From Heterodera schachtii (taxonomy: Eukaryota > Nematoda > Chromadorea > Rhabditida > Heteroderidae): a DNA stretch of 64,000 nt. Location: NCBI GenBank assembly GCA_023374025.1, contig SIJG01000042.1:868001-932000 (forward strand), given 5' to 3'. Both the position numbers and the translations under genes were made by a program. Each line of letters begins with the position of its first letter. Within the stretch, counting starts at the first letter, position 1. Shown here piece by piece: positions 11,142 to 23,900 of the stretch. Below the pieces are notes generated by a model, which saw only the letters and a program-made list of their open reading frames with translations, was not told where the DNA came from and did no database searches.

Positions 11142-13571
11142 TCACTCCAATTTTGTGGCCCATTTCAAGTCGTCGTCTCTTGGCTTCCAGCCAGTCATTA
11201 CACTGACCAAAAATTCCATTTTCCGCCAGAATCCAATGGCATCCAATGCCGGATTTAACCATCCAGTTGTGATGCTAAAAATGGTAATTAATAATCAAAA
11301 TAAAATAATAATAATAGGCGAGAGAGAACGCTTAAGCTGGGCGGGGCTCGTTTTAGTGCGGAGCAGTTTAACGCTTTAAAACTTTCTTAGAAACAATCGT
11401 ATTAAACACAATTGGTATCATTCGATTGCCCTAAATTTTAAAATTTTGATGAGGCAATCGAATGATATTAATTATTATTGTTTTTGTTTCAAAAGAATTT
11501 ATAAAGAGTTTGGCCCAATTCGACTTAAGCTAATTTGTAAGGTTTGAATGTGAAGAGGAGGGAATGGCTTCTGACTGACCAATAGCGACACGCGTGAGGC
11601 GAAATGTGGTGGAGTTTATGGTGTTGGCGAGGGAGGATGAGGTGACATTGTTGAAGTAAAATAACCCATCCGGGAAGATTGAAATAAGTGTGAGACCATT
11701 TGTGAATCTGAAAAGCAAAGGGCAGAGGCAATGGACAACGAATGGCATAGCCAAAGAATGGCACAGCCAAAGAATGGCATACATACATGAAAAAGGGGGG
11801 GGGGGGGGTCAGCGGCCAATTTTGCGAAGGAGTCCCGGCCATGTAAATCGACGACCTTTTTTTTAAAGACATTCTTTGCGGCGCGATTTTTTCCAAAAAC
11901 TTTTGAGGTACAAGGGGGTCCGGTGGTGCCGATAGACGCCGCCGGGGAAAATTTTGAAGATTTGAGTGCAATTTGTCAAGAAAATTTTCACCAAAAACTG
12001 CCTAATTTTTGCGATTTCAAGCCATGCGACGATTTTTTTGTTTCTAAAAAAACGGTTTTTTTACGGCGCACTTTTTAAAAAAATTTTGGTGGACGGGGGG
12101 TCCGACGGCGCCGATAGGCGCCGTCGGGAAAAATTTTTGTAATTTGTAATGCTATTTGTTAGCAAATTTTGACTAAAAATGACCAAATTTTGAGATTTTG
12201 GGCGAATTTTTTAAGAAAAAATAGGTTTTTTGGGGGGGGAGGGTCCGGCGGTGCCGATAGGCGCCGCCGGGAGAAAAATTGAGAATTTCTAATGAATTTT
12301 GTTAAGAAAATAGCCAATTTTTCCAGAAATTTCCCTCTTTTCCCCTTCGCTACGCCCCCCCCCCCCCCTTCGCCGGCGACCCCCCCCCCCCCCCCCCACC
12401 TCTTTTACAACGGCCCCCCCTCGATGCGAAGGGGTCCCCCATTTTGGGGCAGTTTGCGGGCGAAGGAGGGGGGGGGGGGGGTCGACCCCCCTTTCATGTA
12501 TGATGGCATAGCTAAAAAATGGCATAGCAAAGAATGGCTGGCATAGCCAAAGAATGGCATAGCCAAAGAATGGCATAGCTAAAAAATGGCACAGCCAAAG
12601 AATGGCACCTGATTGGTCAATGCCACGTAAAAGCCGCATAAAAACCAAAACCAATGGATCGGCAAGTGTTGCTCCAACTCCCTCGGCTCACTCGTCCAGT
12701 GTTGCCAAGCGATGTGTCCCAATTTGGGGATGCACAGCATAAAATTGTCTCCATTCACTTCCACAAAATCGTGCCGAGTGATCGCTGTCGGGTCAACATG
12801 GTGTTCACGAAACGAACGAATGAAATTCTGACAAAAGGAAATTCCCAAGAGTCAGTGTCTAAAACGATTTCTAACCATTCCTATCCTGATTTTTATTGTA
12901 TCTTTTTTTAATTTTGGCCTTTTTGGCACCCGAAAAGATTAGTCATAATTGCTTTTGCCTTTCCTTTTGGAATGTCCCTAATTTCCAATTTCCGTCGTGC
13001 GTCTCTCTCTCTCTCTCTTCTCTCTCTCTCCCAAAATGACTAACCCTTCCGACGAAAGTGTCCACCGTTCCCCACGTATCCGCGCCCCAATGGACGACGC
13101 CCGAGCTGAAATCGGCCATCAGCACACCGACGAGGGATGCCAAAATGAGCTGACCGACGGGGACAAGCCGAAAGTGGTAAAGGAGGGAGCAGCCGACCGA
13201 CAGAAAAAGGGCTGACGCGACGCAAATGCAAGTGACTTCTTGGAGTCGTTTCCCTGAGATTGGGTGGATGACAGCTTAAGCCCCATGCCAGGCTTGCCTT
13301 TGCCGTACATCGATGCCAACTGTTTGGCCCCGGCATGGGTCGGCCCCCAGCGGGGCTTTGCCTCGCCCATGCAAACGTTGGCATTTCCATTCGGACTTCC
13401 CTCAGGCACCTTAAGAAAACCCATCAACCATTTCTTTTTTAAAAAAGACAACCGCACAGAATTATCAAGAGAAAGTTGGTTGTCCGGGGAATGGCATTCC
13501 TCGGAAAACGGCTGAGAAGCGACAGACGGAGACGGGGAAGGGTCGAACGAAGAACCCGGAGGGCATTCCAT
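11142..13571 (-). CDS. PEDS1: Plasmanylethanolamine desaturase (PEDS1/TMEM189, Kua family)
   Basis: ER-membrane di-iron enzyme that introduces the vinyl-ether double bond in plasmalogen synthesis. Exons: 13298-13571, 13045-13253, 12609-12827, 11580-11707, 11142-11274; all phases agree. The order of family motifs is complete: [22 protein letters not shown] then a membrane segment, [81 protein letters not shown]. The His-rich motifs expected for the di-iron site are present. The first intron (13254-13297) uses a GC donor (AAAG/GCAAGC). Within the first exon a 48-bp stop-free stretch ending TTTTCTTAAG may be an intron, so N-terminal length is uncertain. A 0.9-kb intron (11708-12608) holds repeats. 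Confidence 0.95.
11776..12508. repeat. Intronic repeat block with three GC-rich palindromes
   Basis: The block is bounded by inverted CATACATGAAA plus G/C run sequences (about 11776-11808 and 12473-12508). Inside are three tandem, diverged copies of a module with a GC palindrome of the form GGCGCCGATAGGCGCCG near 11930, 12105 and 12255, each followed by AT-rich sequence. Runs of C and G follow at 12355-12480. On both sides lie copies of a roughly 17-bp unit, GGCATAGCCAAAGAAT. It lies entirely in a PEDS1 intron. Confidence 0.75.
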
Positions 13572-15145
13572 GGAAAACGAACGAACGAAATGAATGAAAC
13601 TTTCGATGTGGTCCTAATGGGTCATCATCACATTGTGATGGGGTCGTTAATTAAGAAATACATTCGAGAATCATCTAATGAATTGAACGGATGAATGAAT
13701 GCATTTTGACAGAAAATGGAGAGTGAATAGCAAAGAGTAAAGACTCATTGTGAGGGGTGATTGATAGTCGAAAGAGGAAGCGCCGGAGGTGGAGGGGGGG
13801 GGGGGGGGTGAATTGGAGGAACCGCCCCACCAACTCTCGAACTGCTCTATCACTCTCGAGTGAGGAACGGGGGGAGGGGGGGGGGGGAGACGGGCCAACG
13901 AATCGATTGGCCTTAAATTGGCTTGCTTTGCTTTGATTGTCCGGTCGAAAAGCCAGACACAAGCAATTTCCATTCATTCGAACACTGAACAATCACAAAA
14001 AATAGGCAATGGGCTGTAAAATTCGCACCATTATATGATAATGTGATTAAATGATAATCAATAGAATGCGAGAAATAGATAAATTAATAAAAGAAATACG
14101 GACTTATTTTATTATAAAAATGTGAATATAAATTATGAAATAATAAGGGAGTCGGAGGAGAAGGAGCGGCGGCCAATTGAATGGCTGCTAAAAATGGCGG
14201 CACGGCACACAGAAGAGAAAAGAAGAAAAATAAAAGGAGGCTTAAAGCGAAGAAGCCGAGGGAGGGACACTACTGATGAGGAAATGGGGCGAATGAATGA
14301 AAGCCGACACAAATAAATACACCCAGTTTTTTATTGAGTAATTTATCTCTCTTTCTGCATTTTTCCTATGCAAATGCGGGGAAAGGGAAGGGGCGAGGAA
14401 CGGGGGGGAGGAAAGGGGGGAAGGGGAAGAGGGGGGGGGGGGGGAAAGGGGGAGGGGAAGAGAGAGAGGGGGGGGGGGGGGAAAGGGGGAGGGGAAGAGA
14501 GAGGGGGGGGGGGAGGAGAATAGGGGAGAAAAGGGGGAGGGGAAGAGAGGCTGGGGGAGAAAGGGAGGGGGCGGAGAGGGGGAGAAAGTTATGATTCAAA
14601 AATTCGTGGTTAGTTGCGGAGGTGCCGAAGACCGAAAATTTGACTAGGGTGCGCTTTCTTCAAACAAAAACTTTTGGGAAGGGAAAAGGTCCGGCAGTGT
14701 CCACAAGTATCGCTGGGAATTAAAGGTGCCGTCTAGATACCAAGTGCAACATTGACACAAAATGTCCAATGCCAACAATAATGGCATCTTAGCTTAACGC
14801 TGTCGAAAATAAGGATAACATCCTTGTCGCCTTGCCTGACATTGCGAATGTCTTCAAGATGACCAAATTATTTTTTTTATCAGTCATTTTCTGAGGTTTT
14901 TCAATGGGGTCCCAGTCCGCAATCCCGCATTTTTTTAAAATTTCGGTATAATCCCACGGGATCCCGTCCCGCTAAAATTTTTAGTTCCAGTCTCCAGCGT
15001 GATCCAAAATTTGATATTTTTTTTTGTGCGGGATCCCGCGGGACCGCATTGCTTTTTTGAAATTAAATGACAGAATGCCACATATCATCCAAAATTAGTG
15101 AAAATTTTCCGGGGTTTTTAGCCCACAAAATACGAGCCCTAAATC
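13572..15145. repeat. Intergenic segment with G-rich minisatellite
   Basis: Low-complexity DNA with several G runs (13795-13808, 13870-13886) and a G-rich tandem array at 14385-14590 (units like GGGGAAAGGGGGAGGGGAAG). From about 14930 to 15060 there is a diverged repeat with GGGATCCCGCGGGA-type palindromes, also seen at 41330-41430. No supported gene is seen. Confidence 0.65.
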
Positions 15146-16456
15146 ATGGCCCAACAACTGCCCAATTTGTCTGTCATTTCTCAACCGCAGAACATAAGTT
15201 TGTTTCCTCCACCTCCCATATTTGCCGAGCAATACACAGCGGAAAACATCAAAAAAGGATTTGCTCTCCCTCCACCGAATCTTCCAACAAAGTTTGAGGT
15301 GTTTGCCGAGCTTTGTGATTTAGATGGGGTGACTAAGAATAATAAAAATTGTAAACACCAATGCATTTGTTCAGCCTCTTTTGCCAACACTCAGTGAATT
15401 GGGCTGTCAGCAACTTTATTCGGGCAGTGGCAATTGGCGTGCCGAATTGAAGAAATTGAACCGGAGTTTAGTCGCAGCTTTCCTCGATCTAATAGAAATT
15501 CTTATCAGGTACAAACAGTGCCAGGCATTGAACGGTCGTATCCCTATCCTTTTTCGGCAAAAAATTTCTCTTAAAAAGTAGTCTAGGTCATGTTTCCGTC
15601 AACTAATCACGAATATGGACATTCTGTATTTTGAATCCGAACGGGAATTAAATTGTCGAAAAATTCAAATTTTCGAATTTCTGGTCAAAAACTGCATTTT
15701 TGAATTTTCGGATTCAGGTTCGTGGTTTGGGTGTCAGAAATTAATGTCAAGTCTCCTCCATGCCTTAAATTAACCTATTTTAACAAAGCCATTTGAATTT
15801 TGGTATCATGCGAATGCATGGAAATCATAATTGGACAAATGATATAATAAAGTGAACACGCGTCCGTAAGTTATGTTTTTAGGTGTCCTGATCACAGTGA
15901 CCGCTTGGAAAAGATAAACACAATTCGGAACCTTTTCATAAATATTCACCACCTTATCAACGAATATCGTCCAGTCCAAGCGAGGGACACTCTTCGTCAG
16001 ATGATAATCCATCAGAATCATGAAATCACGGTTAGTTAGTGATTAGCACCTCATATTAGCCTTAAAATTTGAAGATGAATTGGATGATTTTCAGAGTGTT
16101 ACGGAACAATTGAACAGATTGACGAAAATGGGCTCAGATGCTTGTGAGACGCTTAGAGACGCATTTCATCGGTTTACAATTGAAGGAATTCCAAAAGAAT
16201 CTGTTGACAACGAATTGGACTTGACCGAAGGTAAACATTTTAGAGTAATTGACAAAATATTTTCTTTGCAGATGGGGAAATGATTTGTTCTGCACGGACG
16301 GGAAGCGATGATTTATTGTCAGCACTCGAGGAAAACATTCAGCAATTGAAGCCAATTGAAATGCCCGTAAGGGTGACGAGAAAAGACATTCCGGGGGTCA
16401 GAATGCAATTGCAGAGAGAATTTAACCGAATGAATTTCACGATTGGCAATTGTTAA
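15146..16456 (+). CDS. let-49: Mediator complex subunit 7
   Basis: Core subunit of the Mediator middle module, linking transcription factors to RNA polymerase II in the nucleus. Five exons: 15146-15328, 15375-15508, 15883-16030, 16095-16230, 16272-16456. They sum to 786 nt, a 261-residue protein close to the family's usual length. Landmarks: SLFPPPPIFAEQYT and ENIKKGFALPPPNLP near the N-terminus, the helix LKKLNRSLVAAFLDLIEILIR, then FINIHHLINEYRPVQARDTL, the most conserved MED7 segment. The C-terminal third is coiled-coil-like and diverged. Upstream of the ATG a GGGGTTTTTAG acceptor (about 15120) could receive a spliced leader. The third intron boundary uses TTTTTAG at 15882. The gene is convergent with the SRP68 locus. 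Confidence 0.93.
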
Positions 16457-16779
16457 TATTTTTGAGAAAGTAACTATACACTGACTAAATTTCTTAATGG
16501 TAATTACTCTAGAAAAAACATTCGAAAGTGCTTCAGGGAGGGGCGAAGTGTTCCATTTTCAGTCGGACAAACTTCAGACTGTGGTTTAGATTATCATAAT
16601 ATAAAACTCAAAAAGCATAACTTGAATTTTTGGTAAAAGTATAAAAAATAATCTATATATTAAAATTTTGTTACTATGAAAAACCTTTTTTTAAACGGCA
16701 AAAAATGGGAAAAGAAAGATAACAAACCCAAAAAATTTATTCAACATAAATGAGTCCTTCTTCATCATTGTGTGTACTT

Positions 16780-18290
16780 TCAACATACTTCAGTGAAATT
16801 GGCTGCCAAATCGAAGAAGAAAGGTTTGATTGGCTTTGGCTCCTTCATCATCCTGGCTTTTTCCTTCTGCTGTTTGGTGTTTTCAGTGATTGCCTTCCCT
16901 ATCTAAAATTTTAAATTTATTTAACAAATATTCATAAGAATAACTATAGAACAATTTTCAAAATAAACTGCGTGAAAAGTGATTTATTGAAGGCTCAGAA
17001 AAAATTGCACAATTTCAATTTAAATACCGAAAAGTATGAAAAAAAATTTTTTCAAAAATCATATAAGCCCACCCTTAACTTCTGGACTCAATGGCCAATG
17101 AATAGAAAAGTTCATAAAAATCCATTTCACAAAGACAAAAATACATATACATAAAAAAATTTTGTAGAGTACTTTTCGCGCCCTGGGAAATTTGCGGAGA
17201 ATTTAAGGTAAAATAACACAGATTGGAACTTTAAATTCTACAGATTGACTAGTGAAATTAATGAACTCGAAATTCTTCTTTTATTTGAAATTACGAAGAG
17301 CTACACTGAAGAGGTACCAAAAAATTTTTTTTCCCCTCAACTTTTAAAAAAATATTTATTTATTCCCGAATAGTCCGCAAATGTCTGTAAGCCATTTTTT
17401 GAATAACGACCTATAATAATTCTCAATCTCAACAGCTAAATCACTACCAATTGCTCGGGCGAAGGCTTCCGGTCATCTTCAGAAGCATTGAGATTTACTG
17501 AACTGACAGTTGAAAGCAGAACATTCGCATCTCCTGTCTGAGCCCGGCACAAAATGAGCAGATTTTCGACCTCGCGACACCTTTTAATTGCTCTTTAATT
17601 ATTACAACATATTTGGCGAACTTTGTAGCATAAGTTTCGCTGAGTTCGCTGTTTCGGACTTGCTCAAGCAGTTCGGAGTAACCGATTCTGAAAGCAACTC
17701 AAATCAACCAGCAAACAAAAGGAGACAAACCTTGCTCTGTCAAAAGTTTCGATGGCCCGTTTCCAATTTTTCAGTTCGAGCTCCAAACTGCCGAAGATGA
17801 AAGACACGTAAGAAACAGTTTCAACACGAGTGACCTCATGGACCTGAAAAACGAAGAAGTTAAGCATCAATAACAATCCAACAGTGCATACCAGCGGATT
17901 GTCATCAATAAGCGAATGTAAAAAATGAGCACTTTTCACTGCCCGACGCAATTTTTGTCTCATGTGAAATTTCTTTCGAGAAAGTGGCAAATCGATCATC
18001 TCAAATTTCATTTGCATTGCGTAGGCCCAATTACGTTCGACTTCGAACACGGCAATTTGGAAGAAATCTGAACAATAAAAAGTGATTCGGGATTTGGAAT
18101 GTCGAGTTCATATTCAGCTAATTCTATGATAAAAGCGACTAATCTGCCAATTAATTACCTTAGATCTCCGATTAACTCAGCAGAAACATTTCGCGCAATG
18201 AATTTTGCTGTCCTTTTAGGCGCACATTTATACGAATGCATAAACTTCAGCGATTTTCGAATCCGTTCGATCCGACGGGAACAATAACCC
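16780..18290 (-). CDS. srpa-68: SRP68-like protein, incomplete locus
   Basis: SRP68 is an RNA-binding subunit of the signal recognition particle. Supported exons: 18159-18290 (GYCSRRIERIRKSLKF), 17892-18067 (VERNWAYAMQMK, then RRAVKSAHFL), 17731-17843 (LELKNWKRAIETFDRA), 17622-17687, one starting at 17580 (CREVENLLILC), and a C-terminal one at about 16904-16780 (KPIKPFFFDLAANF). The first five match the N-terminal RNA-binding half in order and phase. Three parts are missing: the extreme N-terminus before the YCSRR motif, with no exon found before the next gene; most of the middle, between 17430 and 16910, which is AT-rich; and a clean end, because after DLAANF the better-looking continuation (YVESTHNDEEGLI) is in another frame. 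It may be a degenerating copy or an unfinished model. Confidence 0.7.
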
Positions 18291-18299
18291 CTAAATTAG

Positions 18300-19142
18300 G
18301 TTTCTTTTTTCGTCCAAAGGGCTGCCACCATAAAGCATGGGGCGGTGAGAGACAAATGAGCGCCGGCCAACTGGGCGCCGGCCCGAGGCGATAACTCGTT
18401 TCATTAGTTGTACAAATCCAACCAATTTTGTATATCCGATAGCCTTAAATGTTGTTCATTTTGTAAAACTATGAAAGGAGTTAACGCCCAAAAACCGGGT
18501 CGGCGCGGCCAATTTCGAGCATTGGATACTTCTCAATTGTTACCTGTAACGTTGATAATTTTCATGTCTAAGCCCATGCTTCTGTTGTGCATTTTTTACA
18601 ATCTCAAGAATTCTAAGCACTTTTGGTCCATTCGTTTTGGTTTCGTCACTGCTTTTGTTCTCTGTGTTCATCTTTAATTAAATGTAGAAACCAAAATAAT
18701 CATAACAAAAATATTATGCAAATACGAACACAATTATATAGAAACATAAATAGAAAAAAGACCCAAATTTATAAAAATATGAATATGAAAATAAAGAAAC
18801 CTACATATGTATTGTTAGCTGAGATCAAAATAATCAATACAAAAAAAAATGTATGGAACATTTATTGTTTAGATGGCCCGATGGTCTAAAGTAAAATTCC
18901 AGTATTTTATTCGAATAAAATTTGTTGTTAATAAACCATTGTAAATAGGTCATTTTTGTAAATAAATGTGACTTTGAAATTTTGACTTTTTCTTCGGGTT
19001 CGAGATTGGCCAAAATGAATGTCCGTTCGTGATCTGCTACATTGAAAACCCCCTACAATAATCAGTTTATTTTTCTCTGCCTTTTATATGAAAATTGAGG
19101 AAAATGGGCCATCTGAACAAGGTGCAAATAAAATTTCAAAAA
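18300..19142. other. AT-rich segment with a small inverted repeat
   Basis: A diverged inverted repeat (about 18375-18500; GCGATAACTCGTTTCATAG-like arms, with a CGATAGCC box) lies directly upstream of the SRP68 exons. On the minus strand a stop-free stretch (about 19050-18838, containing VADHERTFILANLEPEEK) follows a possible TTGTAG acceptor; I recognise no family and it has no partner exons. Confidence 0.4.
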
Positions 19143-19150
19143 GTTAAAAA

Positions 19151-19904
19151 CAGGGTAGCCAGATCTGAGGATTTATCCTCATTTTGTGGCTTTTTGATAG
19201 GTCAATGCGGATTTTTTTGGAAAATGAGGATTTGAGGATTTTTGAGGCTCTTGGGGAAAATCCTCAGAATCTTTTAAATTAGATAAATTGGCAAAATGTT
19301 TTACAAATATTTAATAATTTGTGTTTTTAATAGAGCATCAAAACGAAAATCTCACCCAAATTTTCCAAAAAATTTTGCTAAATTTTTTATAAAAACCAGA
19401 AAAGAACCAATTTTTTTTTTCCAAAAAGCACAAAATCAATAATTTTTTAATGAAAATCTGCTAAAAATATGGGCAAAATTCTCAATTTTTCCCCTGGGGG
19501 CGCCTATCGGCACCTCCAGCCCCTAAAAGTCCTTTATTTTCTTAAAAATTTGCTCAAAATCACAAAATTTGGCCATTTTTGTGGACAAATCTGTTAACAA
19601 ATCGCATTAAAAATTACAAAAAATTTTCCGGCGGCGCCTATCGGCACCGCCGGCCCCTTATTCCCCGAAAGTTTTTGAAAAAAGTGCCGCAAAAAATCAA
19701 CTTCGATTTTTCGTGCTCAGAATTTCCCAAATGTTTATTTCTAACAAAAATTGCTCAAATTGATCATGGAAAATCAAAAATATAACATTTGAGCATTTTA
19801 AACGTGTTTTGAATAAATTTTGTAAAAATGAGGCTTTTTGATCCAAAATGAGGCTTTTTTGCCTGCCAAATGAGGCTTTTGAAAATTTTAATCTGGCTAC
19901 CCTG
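19151..19904. mobile_element. hAT-like MITE with 8-bp target duplication GTTAAAAA
   Basis: Termini are CAGGGTAGCCAGAT and its complement ATCTGGCTACCCTG. A perfect 8-bp duplication GTTAAAAA lies at 19143-19150 and 19905-19912. CAGGG ends with 8-bp duplications are typical of hAT transposons. The 754-bp interior is AT-rich, repeats a TGAGGATTT/TGAGGCTTT motif near both ends, and contains two GC palindrome modules (about 19495-19525 and 19630-19655). No transposase frame is seen. Confidence 0.9.
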
Positions 19905-20119
19905 GTTAAAAATGATAAAATGCAAAGGAAAAGTACTTAATTTGAATTTATAAAAAAATGGCCGTTAGAGGTTAGAGACACCCTTTGATTGCCAAAAGGG
20001 GGACCCTTTCTGTGTAAAAATTGCCAGAAACAAAGGGCCCCTATAATTTATATCTTTCGAAATAGAATCAAAGAGTGTCTTCTTAGCGATTCTGCATAAA
20101 ACAAAAGACTGGACAGCAA

Positions 20120-20652
20120 TCAATCTCCGATCTCATTGAATAGTACTCGTTTTTTAACCATTTTTTTCACCGTTTTTTTCGTTTGTTTTACACCCAAATC
20201 GATCCTTCGGAACAACTGATCAATGCTCTCCTCATTAAGGTCTTCTCCATTGTATTTGTGAACTAACAAGAACAATAATTTAAAAAGTTAATAATAAAAA
20301 GTCTACCATCGTTTCGAATATTTTCATTCGGTGGTTGGGTGGACACATTTAGATCATCAAAAATTGGGATAAGAATTTCTGGCTTGCAGTAAAGACTTTG
20401 ATCTGACCAAAGTTTGTTCAGGCGTTTGATTTCATACATTGAACTTTTAAAACTAAATATTGGTTCAGCTTGTAATTAAATAGTTAATTAAAACCGTAAT
20501 TCAAGGCCTTGAAGAGTATCTGATGGCATAACTTTATGTACAATTATCCGTTTGTATTTCGGTCGAGAGAATGTTGAGTCACTGAGGCTGCCATAACGAC
20601 GAATTCTTTGTGAACCACACAAAAAAGAGTTTTCTTCACACTGTTGATCCAT
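20120..20652 (-). CDS. LysM-domain protein of the LYSMD1/2 type
   Basis: Three exons, 20495-20652, 20307-20452 and 20120-20262, with 42- and 44-bp introns, give 148 residues with all phases matching. Residues 40-80 form one LysM domain: IVHKVMPSDTLQGLELRF, then SSMYEIKRLNKLW and an ILIPIF end, as in animal LYSMD1/2 proteins. There is no signal peptide or membrane segment, consistent with the cytosolic or nuclear LYSMD1/2 type rather than LYSMD3/4. The C-terminus is short and Lys-rich (VKQTKKTVKKMVKKR). The molecular role of these animal LysM proteins is poorly known; LysM folds bind N-acetylglucosamine polymers in other settings. It is divergent from XPG, 310 bp away. Confidence 0.88.
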
Positions 20653-20962
20653 TACAGAACAAAAATGCCATCACATTTTTTATAAAAGTTAAAAAAAGTA
20701 AATTATTTATCTGAGGTGTATATTTTTATTTAAATTTTTTCTAGTAACTTGTAATTCATATTTTTACTGGGTTCAATGCATTTTTAAGAAAAAAACAATT
20801 TTTTGAAAATTGTAAAGAACATCATGACAAAGCTGAAATGACAATAATTTTAAAAATTTTCATTTTTCACCCAAAATTTATGAAAAAACTTTCCGCACCG
20901 TCGGCCCACAAAAGTTGTCAGCATTTGAACTTTTTCCTTTTATTTATTTGATGTATGAATAA
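20653..20962. promoter_or_regulatory. Shared divergent promoter region of LYSMD and XPG genes
   Basis: The 310 bp between the two start codons must hold the promoters of both genes. It is AT-rich, with a pyrimidine-rich stretch (AACTTTTTCCTTTTATTTATT) just before the XPG ATG at 20963. No specific factor site is claimed. Confidence 0.5.
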
Positions 20963-23900
20963 ATGGGTATAAATGGACTTTGGCCGCTGATAGAGGAAAC
21001 AGGAACGAATATCACTTTAGATGCACTGGAAGGAAAACGTTTGGCAATTGGTTCGATTTAATATACGATTGTCCAATTACTATTTTATTTACAATTAATT
21101 TGCCTATATAACTTCCCTACAGATGTTTCTTTTTGGATTTATCAGGCTCAGAATGGGTACAACAATGTGAAATCAAGCTCAAAAAACCCTTTTATTACAT
21201 TGCTGGTGAATCGAATTGCCAAGCTTCTTTTTTACAAAGTGCGCCCTGTTTTTGTTTTTGATGGTGAAGAAATACCCATTTTTAAGAAACAAATTTTGGT
21301 AAAAAATATTCTTTTTGCAATTAAAGGTATTAGAAATTTTTTAGCGGGAACGAGCAATTAGTCGACAAATTGAACAGATGACTTGGAGTAAAGCACAGAA
21401 ACAAGCATTTGAACAATTGGCAATGGAGCACGTAATGCACGATAATGAGAATAATTCTTCCGTTAAAAACGATATGTTACGGGGACTTATGACTGAATGT
21501 TCGCAATCAACAATTTCAATGCCATCTTCATCAGGAAATTGCGATAAGTGTGGATTTATATGAATTCAGTAAAGTCTAAAAGGAATTTTCGGGATAGATT
21601 GTCTAAATAATTTTTATTTGCACTTCTTCAGAATCAACCTCAAAGAGTCTGAGGAATCGTCGAATTCTGATTGTGAAATAGAAATGGTGGATGCACGTGA
21701 ATCAATTGATAAAAAAATTGCCTTAGTCCAATCAGTGAGAGAGAACCAAAAAAACAGCCGTTTACAACCCGAAGAAATACCGGCGAATTCAAATCACTTC
21801 AGCAAATTTCAGCTTGGAAGACTAATTGAAAGGAACGAACTTAATGTGAAATTGGAAAAGGTTGAAAATGATAGGGTGGAAAATGGCTATTTAGTGTAAT
21901 TTAGCTTAAAAAGGACAAGATTTGGCAGAACATTCATCGTCCATCTGACGAAGGACAGAAAAAAATTATTGTTGCTGACAAACAGCAGCGAGTGCATGTG
22001 TTCACGAGGTCCTCTGAAGTTCAGGTAGAAAGTGTGGGGTGGGGGTGAAATGGGCTCAAATTTAAAGTTAATTGATACCGAGCATATAGACAGTGATAAG
22101 TAAGCGAAAAAATATGGCAGTGTTAACTGAGGATGCTAACACTTAAACGATAAGACCGATGTTTTATTTCCCGTTTTTTAGTTGTTACTAATTATGTATA
22201 TAATATGCAAATAGCTATTAATACTTGGATGAGCTTTGTTCCTCCATATTATTGCACTGTTATTTGTTTAGATATGCGATGACAATGATCAGTCGCTTCG
22301 CTTGGCTAATTTTGATTGGTTACATTTTGTAAAGTCCCAAAATGACTGCGACTCTCAGAAAGAAGAATTACAAACTAACGGAAGTGAAATCGATTCATAT
22401 TCAGAAGACGACGACGACGATTTCATTGATGTTTCTGATTGCGAAGTTGGCAATACGAAAGAAATGGCGGAAGTGACGAGAAATTCTTCAAAACAACACA
22501 TTGAGGATCGCATTGGAAGTGGTGAAGAGACAACGGAGGACGAATTGGACGGAAGCGGCGATGAAGCGCATTTTGAAACACGGAAAATGAGAAATATTGG
22601 GCTAAAAAGCAAAGAGGAGGACACTTACGCCGACTGTTATGTACACTTTATTCAATTTAAAATTTATTAGGGTTAATTCGAGACAGGTCCGTTGCCGGGT
22701 GCCTTTCTTATTTTCCACATATTGCGGTCAAATATTTAACCGCGGTTCAAATAAAATGTAGCCTCAATTCTCGTCTATCTATTTTTAACAAGACGATTGA
22801 CGCTTCTAGACAACATATTTTCATTTAATCTTATTCTCATTTTCCACACTCAATTGCGGTTTAATTTTAACCACATTTTGTAGCTGGGGTAAGGGTATTA
22901 AATAAATTATTCGAGAAAAATGATCAAACTAAGGAAAACTATACATGACTTTACACTTGATATTATTTAAAAAACGGTGCAACAATTTTAATTTTTTATT
23001 GGATTTTACTTAGGTGTTATTAACGCTTCTCGGAATTCCGTTTATGAAAGCGCCCGCGGAGGCGGAAGCTCAATGCGTGGAATTGGAACGGCTTGGCCTT
23101 GTCGACGGAATTGTCACCGATGATAGCGATGTTTGGCTTTTTGGAGGACGGAAGGTTTATCGGCACATGTTCAGTCGGAAAAGGCATTTACAAAAATACT
23201 GTGCTGAGGAAATCGGCAAGAAATTGGGTTAGTTGTCACTTTTCAATCCGTTGACTTTGTCGGAATTGGAGGACTGAGAAGGGCCGAGTTTGTCCAATTG
23301 GGAATGCTGGCGGGCGGCGATTACTCTCGCGGCTTGGAAAGGATTGGCGTTGTCGCCGCTCTTGAGTTAATTTCCGAATTCCGTAGCCAAAATGCTTTGA
23401 TTGAGGACGAATTCGAAAGGGTTTGAAGCAACCGACGAGTGAATTTTGCATTCTCGCATTTAGGCATTGTGCTCCTTAAAATGCATACGAAATTGGCTTT
23501 TGTCAGACAGAAATGGACGCGGATTAGCCGAATCGACCCGAAGGCTGCGACTGAGAAGAGCGATAGAATCGAACAACAGCAGAGAGACAATTGGTGAGGA
23601 CAATAAGCCAAACCGTCCCTAGACGACCTCCCCTCCCCCGTCCCTTTTTCATTTAATTTGTCTCCAGGTTTCATAAAATTGGAACTGTTAAAAAATTAAG
23701 AATCCTTTCCAATCGACGAGGTGTTCGAGATGTATGTGAAGCCGCGTGTCGATAGTACCGACAAGGCATTTTGCTGGAGTCGCATAGACTTTGATAAATT
23801 GGAGACTTTTCTTCGGCGGAAACTCGGCTTGTCTTTTGAATCATTTAGCAAAGTTTAAACATTTTGCACAAAAGACACTTTTGCATAATTTCAGATGACT

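Noticed and set aside
23640..23715. Apparent frameshift in XPG after the exon ending at 23593
   Set aside because: Using the acceptor TTAAG at 23700 joins both parts in phase, so no mutation is needed.
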